NCBI GenBank assembly: GCA_963377175.1
Contig: CAUJNA010000578.1
Coordinates: forward strand, 130,890-194,889
DNA: 64,000 nucleotides
Direction of reading: 5' to 3'
Source: Effrenium voratum
Lineage: Eukaryota; Sar; Dinophyceae; Suessiales; Symbiodiniaceae
Part shown: positions 31,999 through 40,968 of the stretch, one piece after another
How the letters are laid out: every line of letters begins with the position of its first letter
Numbering within the stretch: position 1 is the first letter of the stretch
The notes under the pieces: generated by a model
Databases searched by the model: none
The model's input: the letters and a program-made list of their open reading frames with translations, nothing else
What the model was told of the DNA's origin: nothing
Made by a program: the position numbers and the translations under genes

Positions 31999-32304
31999 TT
32001 GATCAAGGGTGTGGCGATGGCCTCGCCGGCAGCGAGCAGCTCTCCGGCTTTGAAGGGCATGCTGGCTTGGGTTGCCACGACGCTTGACTTCAAGCTCGAG
32101 TCCAACGACGACCCCAGCGTTTTGAAGGTGCTGGGCAGGTACACCGAAGCTTACCTCAGTGCTTTGCCAGGCAATGACGCTGACACGGAGGAGGACATGT
32201 CGGTGGCGGCGGCTGCGGTGAGGAGCATGCTGCACCGCGTGCAGCGCGTGATCTTCTCCAAGGCCGTGCAGATGCTTTTGGACAAACCTGAGGAGCAGAG
32301 TTAG
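31999..32304 (+). CDS. host-type exon, small helical protein part
   Basis: It reads MASPAASSSPALKGMLAWVA from an internal ATG, then FKLESNDDPSVLKVLGRYTE and AAAVRSMLHRVQRVIFSKAV. The GC-rich composition ends abruptly at the stop, where TTTTTGCATTTTGC and GACTCAAGACTCAA repeats begin, an intron-like flank. It probably belongs with 32577-33395 and 33790-34068 as exons of one plus-strand gene. Function unknown. Confidence 0.5.
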   Translation: MIKGVAMASPAASSSPALKGMLAWVATTLDFKLESNDDPSVLKVLGRYTEAYLSALPGNDADTEEDMSVAAAAVRSMLHRVQRVIFSKAVQMLLDKPEEQS

Positions 32305-32576
32305 GCCAACCCTTTTTCAATTTTTGCATTTTGCATCTTTTAGTAAATTGTCACTTCACTCAAGACTCAAGACTTGACTCAAGACTCAAGACTCAAGACT
32401 CAAAACTCAAAACTCAATATTTAATTGGTCCTTTAGTTCTTAGTCATGAGTCATGAGTCATTGAGTCATTTGACATTAGTACAGTAGTAGTAGAGTCTAG
32501 TACTTAGTCAAGACTTAGTCTCTTTAGTCTGTAGAGTCTGGAGTCTGGAGTCACTATATGAGTTATATGATGTTAT

Positions 32577-33395
32577 ATGAGTCTTCCTGAGCCAACAGTC
32601 AAGAGTGAAGATTCTCAGTATCAGATGACTCAGATGTCAAATATCGTCCGTGGCGTTGTTGGTCAGGAGCTGCAGAGGAAGGAGATCACAGGGTTGCTTC
32701 GCAGAGATGAGCGGCCCATTGCGCAGGTCCTTGAGCGGGCCGCCAGGTGGGAGGAAGACATCCAAGCTTTGGCCGGCAGCCAAGGTGATTGGAAAGGGCT
32801 CAAGGAGGGGCTGCCAGTTTTTGAGGCGGCTGTGGCTGCACGGGAGTGCCCCCTCATGAGCGACCCGCTGCTGCTGCCGGTGAAGGCGCAGTGCGAGAAG
32901 TTCGAGGCGAGCTTCCTGGAGTCCATGGCCAAGAGCAATGACATGGCCAAGGATGCGCTGCTGGCTCCCGTGACCAAGTTCATTTCGAAGTATGGCAAAG
33001 TCCGCGAAGCTGCAGAGGTGTGGCAAATGGCGGAGGTTTCGTGGGTGTTCGAGTCCAAGAGAGAGGCCGAGGTTCACGCCGATGTAGATGCGCTGCAGCG
33101 CAGCCACGAGCTTCTCAAGGAGGCTTGCCAGCACATGACCAGCATCGGCGAGCACCAGCTGCAGTCTTGCAACATGAAGATGAAAGTCCTCGCCAAGGAG
33201 GTGGGGGCACAAGTTGCTCTTTTCCAGGAGGAGAGCCGCAATGCCTTCGTGGTGGCAGCGAGCATTGCTGGCAGTCAGCTGGTGATGGATGGGAGCTCGC
33301 TCGACGTGGAGGAGGAGTTCTACAACGTTTGCAGCACCAAGTATGAGGTCAGCAAGGATGCACTTCCCAAGGCACCGGGGTCTAGGTTTGGCTGA
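32577..33395 (+). CDS. host-type helical protein exon, unknown
   Basis: After GTTGGTCAG (acceptor-like, about 32668) the coding quality is high: ELQRKEITGLLRRDERPIAQ, AARWEEDIQALAGSQGDWKG, AEVHADVDALQRSHELLKEA and VEEEFYNVCSTKYEVSKDAL. It looks like an all-helical, possibly coiled-coil protein. The first about 30 codons lie in TCATGAGTCA-repeat sequence and are probably intron. No domain is recognised; the uninterrupted 240 codons argue for a live gene. Confidence 0.6.
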   Translation: MSLPEPTVKSEDSQYQMTQMSNIVRGVVGQELQRKEITGLLRRDERPIAQVLERAARWEEDIQALAGSQGDWKGLKEGLPVFEAAVAARECPLMSDPLLLPVKAQCEKFEASFLESMAKSNDMAKDALLAPVTKFISKYGKVREAAEVWQMAEVSWVFESKREAEVHADVDALQRSHELLKEACQHMTSIGEHQLQSCNMKMKVLAKEVGAQVALFQEESRNAFVVAASIAGSQLVMDGSSLDVEEEFYNVCSTKYEVSKDALPKAPGSRFG

Positions 33396-33789
33396 CTGAC
33401 CAAAACAAGTTGCCCCGATCTGCAAGCGCCAATTGGGCGCATCATCCTTGAGCGCCAGTGCCAGCTACTTCGAATCCTGAGACATTGTCGGAATCATGGT
33501 CGAGTCAAGGTTTTTTTCATCTCAGACAATAAATCAATCTGAGAATCAGTGGTAGTTGAACGTTGTGAATCGTGAATCAGCAGATGCTGCAGATTGCATT
33601 ATCGTAATCTATCATCAGTGAATCATCAGAATACAGAACCATTCCAATTGTCAAGACACAAGAGGCCCAAGAGTCAGGGTCAAGGTGAATGTTGCCGGCT
33701 GCCAATCGCTTGGGTCGCTTGATTCGCTGTTGTGTAGGGCTGGGTCACATGTAGTAGTCATGTGTTACATGTTTTTTTGGGGAGTTGCG

Positions 33790-34068
33790 CTGACCGCGCT
33801 GCAAGTTGTGGGCCTCCTCTCCGACCTTGACGCCAGCAAGAAGGGCAAGAAGAAGGGCCCCAAAGACAAGGTGGACAAGGCGGATGACAAGGAGGAGAAG
33901 CAGGAGAAGGAGAAGGGCTTGAAGGGCGGCAAGAAGAAGGACAAGGAGAAGGACAAAGATAAGGAGAAGGACAAAGACAAGGAGAAGGGCAAGAAGGGCA
34001 AAAAGACGGGTGCGGGCAAAGAGGAGGATGACAAGCCGAGCAAGAGGACAAAGCGTGGCGGTAAGTGA
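33790..34068 (+). CDS. lysine-rich C-terminal exon
   Basis: After GCTGCAAG the frame reads VVGLLSDLDASKKGKKKGPK and then alternating Lys-Asp/Lys-Glu repeats (KDKEKDKDKEKDKDKEKGKK), ending SKRTKRGGK and TGA. Charged KD/KE tails of this kind are typical of nuclear or RNA-associated proteins and may act as nuclear localisation signals. The 35 codons upstream in the same frame (from 33685) look like intron. Probably the last exon of the gene starting near 31999. Confidence 0.45.
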   Translation: MTALQVVGLLSDLDASKKGKKKGPKDKVDKADDKEEKQEKEKGLKGGKKKDKEKDKDKEKDKDKEKGKKGKKTGAGKEEDDKPSKRTKRGGK

Positions 34069-34739
34069 GTGATCTTGCATCTTGCCTGGGCCATCACACG
34101 GACTTGATTTGCAAAAATGGTTTGCGCCGCGGCTTCTGGCAGCTCGATCCTCGCTTTGAAGCCTTGGGTACTTTGGACCAAACTCAAACATCAATTCAAG
34201 TAGGTTTGCAGGACTCAGGACACCCAACCCGCAATTTCCTGTGATCGGTCCTTTTCAATTGTTTGACGCCTCCGGTTCCTGATGTTTTATGAACTTCAGA
34301 GTCAGATCGCCCAGCAGAGTCTCCTGCAATCCCTTCCTGAATATTGCTTGACGGTACGGCACGGCTGAAAACCGATAAACAGACATCCTGTGACACCCTC
34401 CTGGATATGGCTGACCAATGTTGCAGTGCTTCAGCAATTGCAAGTGCGTTCACTTGTTGCTGGTCTATCAGGACCTCTCGCAAAAGACTCATTTTGAAGG
34501 CTTTCTGAAGGGCACTCTTTGTGGACCAGTTGGATTGGTGGGTGGGTGGCTTGAGGCCTGTTGAGCTTCCAACTTGGGTCGGCTTTGAGGCACCCAGTAT
34601 TTACATGATCTTCTACATTTTTTGTTGCATCCCCTTTTTGTTGTCATGATTATTTACATGAAGAGCGACGTGGTTTGTTACATGATTTCTGGCCGGATTG
34701 GACCTCCACAGAGATAGAGGCTAAGTTTTGGTCTAACTC
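34069..34739. other. no firm gene
   Basis: A minus-strand patch at 34196-34492 (SLLREVLIDQQQVNALAIAE, and in another frame RFSAVPYRQAIFRKGLQETL) might be exonic, but neither frame can be preferred. Confidence 0.3.
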
Positions 34740-35400
34740 AAACTTGCCAAGAACGAAGTCCTCTGGAACTCGGGAGCTTGGCCGCTTTTGCGCACTTTTC
34801 GGCCCAAAAGAGAGCGGTGACGAAGCGGTGACAAGCGGTGACAAGCTCGGCGGGATGGAATTCGCCTGTTTTCCGGGCTGAAAGCGCAAAGTGAGCGTCT
34901 GGAGCCTGCTTTCGACCGAAAACGAGCGAAACTAGAGGCTCAGGCATCCGACTTGCCGTCTGACACGAAAAAACGAGCTTTTCGGAGTTGGCCGTTTTGA
35001 GCACTTTTTGCACCAAAAACGGAGCGGTGACAAAGGCGGTGACAAGTTCGGCAGGCTGTTGTGTCACAAGCCGAAACCTCGGCGGGCTGCCGCGTTACGA
35101 GCAAGGTCCTCGGCAGGCTGTCGTGCCGCGGAAAACCCTGCGAAGAACGAAGTCCTCCGGAACTCGGGAACTGGGCCGCTTTTGCGCACTTTTTCGGCCC
35201 AAAAGTGAGCGGTGACGAAGCGGTGACGAACGGTGACAAGCTCGGCAGGATGGAATTTGCCTGCTTTTCCGGGCTGAAAACGGAATCCAGAGCACAGCGA
35301 GCGTCTGGAGCCTGATTTCTTCGGAGTTGGCCGTTTTGAGCGCTTTTTGCACCAAAAACGGAGCGGTGACAAAGACCGGTGACATCGGAAAAACGTTCAG
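34740..35400. repeat. imperfect tandem duplication rich in GCGGTGACAA
   Basis: Two blocks recur in order: AACGAAGTCCTCxGGAACTC...GGATGGAATT at about 34752 and 35146, and TTCGGAGTTGGCCGTTTTGA...AACGGAGCGGTGACAAAG at 34981 and 35320. CGGTGACAAGCTCGGC appears repeatedly. The period is about 340-395 bp. No gene supported. Confidence 0.75.
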
Positions 35401-35490
35401 CTGGATGGAGAATTTGGCTGTTTTGCAGGGTTTTGGGACCAAAAAAACCTAAATAATTAGGGTGCTATAAGCTGTCTTTCCTTACTACTG

Positions 35491-35972
35491 AGGGAGAGGT
35501 CGCCGTTGCCGCCGAGGGCGTGGGCGGGGCCTTCGGGTACCTGGGGGGCCTGGCCGAAGGAGCAGCAGCCCTCGCACCCACCGCGGGCGAGGTTGCTGGA
35601 ACGCTGGCTGCCACGGCAGGAGTCGGCGCAGCGGCAACGGCTGGGCTGGCCGTGGGACTCGCAGGCGGCGCAGCCTACGGTCTTGCGCGCGGCACGGGCT
35701 AAGTGCTGGAGAACACGCTCTTCCGGCCTCAGCAGGGCAGTGAGGACGCGGCCGTGCAGGACGTCCGGTCCGCCAACAACATGAACGACGCCACTCAGCC
35801 CCAGCACTTCACGCTGCGCTCCTCGCAATCGTTCCGCGTCCGAACCCAGTGACTCTGCCTCAGTCCCAGCCGAACTCTCGGGCAAGCTCTCGCAGCTCCG
35901 GGCAGTCCCGCCCAGAGCCGCCTGCCTCCGCCGAGCTACGACCAGCTGGCCCGGGACATCGAGGCGGCCTAG
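35491..35972 (+). pseudogene. Gly/Ala-rich viral-type protein ending in PPxY (copy 2)
   Basis: One frame reads a hydrophobic Gly/Ala-rich segment (FGYLGGLAEGAAALAPTAGE and AGLAVGLAGGAAYGLARGTG), a TAA, then LFRPQQGSEDAAVQDVRSAN and HFTLRSSQSFRVRTQ, a TGA, and finally RLPPPSYDQLARDIEAA before TAG (35970-35972). Two in-frame stops in an otherwise continuous frame mark it as a pseudogene. The hydrophobic region could be membrane-active, as in minor capsid proteins of tailless DNA viruses; the PPxY/YxxL tail could recruit host budding or ubiquitin-ligase factors. Both roles are inference. The capsid-like gene begins 25 bp downstream. Confidence 0.5.
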
Positions 35973-35980
35973 ACTCACCT

Positions 35981-36000
35981 TCGCCGTACGAGTGAAAATG
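35981..36000 (+). promoter_or_regulatory. conserved leader motif before capsid-like gene (copy 2)
   Basis: Same 20 bases as 12228-12247, ending in the capsid ATG, in a 25-bp gap after the PPxY gene stop. See copy 1 for discussion. Confidence 0.35.
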
Positions 36001-37351
36001 CGTGTTGCGCCACATGTAAAGAAGCATATGGAGGTAGTCACAGCCGGAGCACAGGACGAGCTGATGCAGAGCCTGACCTACAAGCTGAAAACCAGCAACA
36101 CCTACGTGACCGCACGGCACGACGTGCAGTATTTCCCCAGCTCGCTGAGCTCCTTCTCCCCGCCACCTCGAGGGTCTGCCGCATTCCGCTGACCAGCGGT
36201 ACCTCGTTCATCGACCCCGAGTCGATCAAGATCGCCGTCAGAGTCAGAAACACGGACGCCACCAACCCGCTGGCGCCGGCCACTCCGAACCCCGCCTGTT
36301 TCATCCTCCGCCAACGGCCAGCGCTGCGACGACATTAACTACTACGGCCGCACCGTGGCCGTGCGTGACCTGCTGAATTGCATGTCGTGACACAATTGGT
36401 TCCTCACTGTGTCAATCTGCCCTTGAGTGATTTCTTGAATCCTCATGCCTTTGGATTTGGGCTGACTTTTTGATTTAGTTCTTGCGGTTTCACTCTCTCC
36501 GCATGGCCATTTATGGGGGTTAACGATGCGCAAATGTGCCCCCGGCGGATTGAGTGCGTTTTGAACTTTAAGCTCGTCGCTTTCAATGATGCGCTTGACT
36601 TGATTAAACTCAAGTCACGCGATGCCCATCTTTTGGCCGTATATTTTGGTTCCTTATGAGCGCAACAATGTCTGTTTGTGCGCTGTTTTTCCTTGTCTGG
36701 TTGCGTTCGTTACGTTTGCGTTGTCGGTTGTCCGTTCGGTGTCGGAGCTTCATTGTTTCGCTCATATGGCTCCTCTCTGTCTCACTTGTCTCACATCACC
36801 AGTATCCGATGTGCTTTTGGTTTCGTGACCGATGGCAATTGCCCCAAGGCGCGCAGGTGACAAAAAAAAGTGCATGACCTGCTGAAGGGCCGCGAGTACA
36901 ACCAGAACAAGGCCGTGGAGGGCTTCGACGAGGTGAACAACTCCCGGACGCCCCGCGCGGTGCACCAGAGCGGCTACGCGGACGTGCTGCTGCGTCCCAC
37001 CATGGTGGGCATCCTGCGCTGCGGGAAGATGCTGCCGCCGCAGCTGAACCTGGTGATCGAGATCGAATTCGCGGACGCCACGACTGCGCTGTGGTCCGAG
37101 AACGCCGGGGCGCACCCGGCGGGAGACACGCTGAGCACCGACTTCGAGATCCAGAACGTTCGAGTCCTGGCCTCCCAGGTCGTCTTGGACTCGGCGCTGG
37201 TCGAGTCCTTCAACCACGTGCTCCTCTCAGGAAGGTCCCTGGTGTTCAACTACCCTACGGTGCACACACAGCAGTCCACGGTGCCACCAGGCGTGGCGGA
37301 GCACAACGTCACCGTTGCGCGCGCCTTCACGAAACTGATGGGAGCGTTCGT
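35998..37351 (+). pseudogene. double-jelly-roll major-capsid-like gene, copy 2 (split and truncated)
   Basis: From the ATG: RVAPHVKKHMEVVTAGAQDE, SLTYKLKTSNTYVTARHDVQ, then a one-base loss near 36162 with TGA. Sense resumes in another frame (SFIDPESIKIAVRVRNTDAT) up to RTVAVRDLLN at 36377. After the 36378-36869 insertion, a clean frame 36870-37349 reads KAVEGFDEVNNSRTPRAVHQ, MLPPQLNLVIEIEFADATTA, NVRVLASQVVLDSALVESFN and ARAFTKLMGAFV, where it is cut by an inverted-repeat element at 37352. This copy keeps the middle of the protein that copy 1 lost and lacks the C-terminus that copy 1 kept. The capsid assignment rests on motif layout, not on a search. Confidence 0.6.
36361..36886 (+). mobile_element. 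retrosequence-like insertion with A-tail and target-site duplication
   Basis: GTGCGTGACCTGCTGAA (36361-36377) reappears as GTGCATGACCTGCTGAA (36870-36886), one base different, flanking about 490 bp with no counterpart in the other capsid copy. The insert ends in A8 just before the second repeat. Long target duplications plus a 3' A-tract are the signature of target-primed (LINE-type) retroposition. The insert itself is not recognised: it has no tRNA-like head and no long ORF. Confidence 0.6.
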
Positions 37352-37847
37352 GCTCTCTCTTTAGAGGGGGTTTCCCAAATGCATTCTATTCTATCTGACA
37401 GGCTCCTAGCACTCGTCCGTCCAGGAAACGACCTCGTCCTGCGAAGGATTCGAAACCTAAAACGCTGCGTGCAGGCGTGTGGCTGCAATATAACGACCCC
37501 GAGATATGCTTGCAATTTGGCTCCAGGTTGCATTTCAAGCGAGCCAACCTTTGCAGGGCTAAGAAAAAAACACCAAAAAAAAAGAAAACAAGGGTCCCCA
37601 AAAAAGGGGTCCCCAAAAAAAAGGGAAAAGGGGTTTCCTTTGGCAAAGCTTGACCTCGCTTGAAATGCAACCTGGAGCCAAATTGCGGCGCGTATCTCGG
37701 GGTCGTTATATTGCAGTCACACGCCTGCACGCAGCGTTTTAGGTTTCGAATCCTTCGCAGGACGAGGTCGTTTCCTGGACGGACGAGTGCTAGGAGCCTG
37801 TCAGATAGAATAGAATCCATTTGGGAAACCCCCTCTAAAGAGAGAGC
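37352..37847. repeat. 496-bp inverted-repeat element (192/193-bp arms)
   Basis: 37352-37543 and 37655-37847 are near-perfect reverse complements (outer ends GCTCTCTCTTTAGAGGGGG and CCCCCTCTAAAGAGAGAGC), around a 110-bp A-rich centre. The outer end falls on the break in the capsid gene. The layout resembles a foldback or MITE-type element. I found no convincing target-site duplication; its right side runs into the 17-bp array. Confidence 0.85.
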
Positions 37848-37857
37848 TTGGTCTGCT

Positions 37858-38297
37858 CTGCAAAGGAGAGAAGGAGAGTGCTCTGCAAAGAAGCGTGCTC
37901 TGCAAAGAAGCGTGCTCTGCAAAGAAGCGTGCTCTGCAAAGAAGCGTGCTCTGCAAAGAAGCGTGCTCTGCAAAGAAGCGCAAGTGTGCTCTGCAAAGGA
38001 GAGTGCTCTGCAAAGAAGCGTGCGCTGCAAAGAAGCGTGCTCTGCAAAGAAGCGTGCTCTGCAAAGAAGCGTGCTCTGCAAAGAAGCGCAAGTGTGCTCT
38101 GCAAAGGAGAGTGCTCTGCAAAGAAGCGTGCTCTGCAAAGGAGAGTGCTCTGCGAAGAAGCGTGCTCTGCAAAGAAGTGTGCTCTGCAGAGGAGAGTGCT
38201 CTGCAAAGAAGCGTGCTCTGCAAAGAAGAGTGCTCTGCAAACAAGTGTGCTCTGCAAAGAAGCGTGCTCTGCAAAGAAGCGTGCTCTGCAAAGAAGT
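37858..38297. repeat. 17-bp tandem repeat (GTGCTCTGCAAAGAAGC)
   Basis: About 25 copies, some with small indels (for example AAGAAGCGCAAGTGTGC). Because 17 is not a multiple of three and the unit has no stop on either strand, the array is open in several frames at once (for example CKEACSAKKRALQRSVL, and LLCRARFFAEHASLQST on minus). Confidence 0.95.
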
Positions 38298-38370
38298 GGT
38301 GGCCTTGCCATTCTTGAAGCAATATTGACTCAAGATGATTCAATATTGCCTCAAGAATGGCAAGGCCACC
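38298..38370. repeat. 31-bp-arm hairpin
   Basis: GGTGGCCTTGCCATTCTTGA... (38298-38328) is the reverse complement of 38340-38370 with one mismatch, and the loop is 11 nt. It separates the 17-bp array from the next array. Confidence 0.9.
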
Positions 38371-38762
38371 CGGTCGCGCCACCTGCCCGGCATTGAAGCC
38401 CTTCCGCGCCACCTGCCCGGCATTGAAGCCCGGCCGCGCCACCTGCCTGGCATTGAAGCATCCACCCGGCCGCACCACCTGCCCGGCATCGGAGCCACGC
38501 CAGCCCGCCGAGTCACACGGATCATACGGATCATACGGATCATACGGTCATACGGCGCCACCCGGCCGCGCCACCTGCCCGGCATCGGAGCCTCCCTGGC
38601 GCGCCACCTGCCCGGCATAGAAGCCCCCTGGCGCGCCACCTGCCCGGCATCGGAGCCTAATTGCTTCAACATGTCGGATTGACATGTTGAGGCTTGGCAC
38701 TCCGGGTGCGCCACCCGGCCGCGCCACCTGCCCGGCATCGGAGCCAGCCTGCCGAGCCCGCG
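38371..38762. repeat. about 25-bp repeats (CGCGCCACCTGCCCGGCAT)
   Basis: A dozen degenerate copies, some with inserts (for example a TCATACGGA trimer block at 38518-38552). Further copies lie at 39790-39835 and 40025-40155, on the same strand. Confidence 0.85.
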
Positions 38763-38765
38763 CCA

Positions 38766-38885
38766 CCCGAGGTCGGAATTCCGACTTTGCTCTCCCACCG
38801 AGGTCGGGATTCCGACTTCGCTCTCCCACCGAGGTCGGAATTCCGACTTCGCTCTCCCACCGAGGTCGGAATTCCGACTTCGCTA
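38766..38885. repeat. 31-bp tandem repeat around GTCGGAATTCCGAC
   Basis: Four copies; the core is a perfect 14-bp palindrome with an EcoRI-like centre (one copy has GGGATTCC). Confidence 0.9.
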
Positions 38886-39203
38886 AGGACGACACCTGTT
38901 TTAATGTCCATAAGGTGGACATTAAATCCTACCGCTTTCCAGACGAAGCCACGCCAGCGTACGCGCCGCGCGCGTTCTCATTTCGCACGATTTTGCATGG
39001 TTTTTGACATGGTTTGCATGGATTTTGCATGGTGCGGTTTTTTTGCATGACATGATTTTGACATGACATCTTGTTTTTTTGGCACGGTTTTGCATGTTTG
39101 CATGTGCATGTGGTTCAACCCCATGGAAGTGCCCCCCCCCCCCCTCCCCCCCGATTTTTTTCCTGTCAGGTGTACATCCTGGAGAACTTCGCGGCGCTGG
39201 GCG
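38886..39203. other. no gene; T-rich low complexity
   Basis: Contains TTTTGCATGG-type repeats (38990-39110) and a run of C at 39132-39150. Confidence 0.5.
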
Positions 39204-39450
39204 GGAGGCGGGGCGGTGCCGAGCGGGCACTTGTAGGTAGACGTGCCGAGCGGGCACTAGGACGTGCCGAGCAGGCACCGAGCGGGCACCGTAGGCACCC
39301 GGTGCCGAGCGGGCGCCGTGGGGGTGCCAGTGCCGAGCGGGCACTTGCAGTGCCGAGCGGGCACTTGTAGGCACTACGGTGCCGAGCGGGCACCGTAAGA
39401 GTGCCAGTGCCGAGCGGGCACTAGGACGTGCCGAGCGGGCACGGCGCCAA
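39204..39450. repeat. GTGCCGAGCGGGCAC repeats
   Basis: About 13 copies of a 15-bp near-palindrome, singly or spaced by short G/T-rich linkers. Open frames across it are artefacts. Confidence 0.85.
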
Positions 39451-39539
39451 GCAGGCGCAGCTTTGAGCAGGCTTTGTGTCGTGGGGCCACTGTGAAGGCC
39501 GCTGTACAAGTGGCATGGAGGCCACTGTGAAAGTGGTTG

Positions 39540-39745
39540 AGCCCAACGACCCTTAGTACGGGTTCGCCCAACACGACCCTTAGTACGGGTTTGCCCAACG
39601 ACCCTTAGTACGGGTTCGCCCAACGACCCTTAGTACGGGTTCGCCCCACGACCCTTAGTACGGGTTCGCCCAACGACCCTTCGCACGGGTTCGCCCAACG
39701 ACCCTTAGCACGGGTTCGCCCAACCTCGTTTGATACTAGCTCGCC
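39540..39745. repeat. 25-bp tandem repeat (CGACCCTTAGTACGGGTTCG)
   Basis: Seven to eight copies; CCCTTAGTACGGG is itself a short imperfect palindrome. Confidence 0.9.
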
Positions 39746-39855
39746 CAACCCACTGAACCTTCACACTGTGGAGGCTTCGATACCGAGCGCGCCACGTTCC
39801 TGCCCGGCATTGAAGCCCGGCCGCGCCACCTACAGGGAGAGCTCGGAGTTTTTTA

Positions 39856-40025
39856 GGCTCTTATAGGAACCTATAGGAACCTATAGGAACCCTATAGGAA
39901 ACCCATAGGAAACTCATAGGAAGTCCATAGGAAAAGAAGAAGAGGGCTTCCTATGGGTTTCCTATGGGTTTCCTATGGGTTTCCTACAGGGTTCCTATAG
40001 GTTCCTATAGGTTCCTATAAGAGCC
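39856..40025. repeat. 170-bp hairpin of CCTATAGGAA/CCTATGGGTTT units
   Basis: The left arm (GGCTCTTATAGGAACCTA...) and right arm (...TAGGTTCCTATAAGAGCC) are reverse complements over most of their length around a GAAAAGAAGAAGAGGG centre. The internal units repeat, so alternative pairings are possible. Confidence 0.9.
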
Positions 40026-40159
40026 CCCTCAGGCCCGGCATCAGAGCCCTGCCGCGCCACCTGCCTGGCATCGAAGCCCGGCCGCGCCCCGGCATAGAAG
40101 CCTCCCGGCCGCGCCACCTTATGCACCGGCCGCGCCAGGTGCCCGGCATTGGAGCCAGC

Positions 40160-40295
40160 CTGCCAAGCCGTGTTCTCAATCCTGCGCCCAGCGCAGGATT
40201 GCCACCTTCAATCATGTGGTCAGGATTGCCCCCTTCAATCCTGTGGCCACTCCAGGATTGCCCCCTTCAATCCTGTGGTCACCCCAGGATTGCTC
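40160..40295. repeat. tandem repeats (AGGATTGCCCCCTTCAATCC)
   Basis: Four copies of a 28-30-bp unit. They run into the 3' end of the coiled-coil ORF, whose minus-strand stop is at 40279-40281. Confidence 0.8.
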
Positions 40296-40454
40296 CGAAG
40301 CCCCTCAGGCCCGTTTGGCCCCGCCAGAGCTCCTGAAGGGCGTCGATTTTGCTCACAAGCCGCTCGCAGTGGGCGTCGATGTCGATTTGGGTCATCTCAC
40401 GGAGGCGGTCGGCATCGATTTTAATCTGCTCATGCAGGCGGCCGGCTTCGATTT
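40279..40454 (-). pseudogene. 3' part of coiled-coil ORF split by the copia element
   Basis: The minus strand reads IEAGRLHEQIKIDADRLREM, then DIDAHCERLVSKIDALQELW and a TGA at 40279-40281. The pattern (hydrophobic, Asp-Ala, Leu about every 14-15 residues) is the same as in 47726-48289. Across the 5-bp target duplication the two halves are in the same frame, so this is the displaced end of that gene. Confidence 0.6.
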
Positions 40455-40708
40455 TCTTATTTTCGCTCGCAAAGCCAAATGACCCTCCGGTAGAAACAGA
40501 TACTACACATGATCATAGCTCAATTGGCTGTGACCAAAGTCCACAACTCCAAACAAACTGTTGCAAGCTCATGCATGGAAAACACTATGACACAAATCTA
40601 CTCTATGTCACATATGAGCTAAAGCACAAAAGCGTCTAAACTGTACGCGTGCTTATATGGAGCATTACATGGTATCTGGGGTCTGAGTGCTTGGGTCAAT
40701 GTTTGACA
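40455..40708 (-). repeat. 3' LTR of copia element
   Basis: 254 bp, identical base for base to 47472-47725. On the minus strand it starts TGTCAAACATTGACC; the other end is AAAATAAGA rather than the usual CA. A short purine tract (ATGCGGGG) lies immediately before it at 40709-40716 and is the likely polypurine tract. Confidence 0.95.
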
Positions 40709-40968
40709 CCCCGCATTGAAATTAGCATGTCAATGCTGATTTCACACCAAACATTGCTGCTATCTGTACAGGCGGCCAAGCACACGCGAAAGCTCACTCA
40801 CATCTGAAATGCGAAAATGCACATCTGTTGCAGTTATGAAACCATCTCAGTGAAATGGAAAACATAGCCGTATCCAAACTGCTTGGAAAAGTTGCTGCTG
40901 GAAATTTCACACCTCCAGCTGCACTGTGCATCAAAAACTTTGCCTCAAAATCGAGGTCGGCTCAAGGG

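Noticed and set aside
40510..40535. A-box-like TAGCTCAATTGG in the LTRs
   Set aside because: No B-box at tRNA spacing, and it lies inside the LTR of a pol II-type retroelement.
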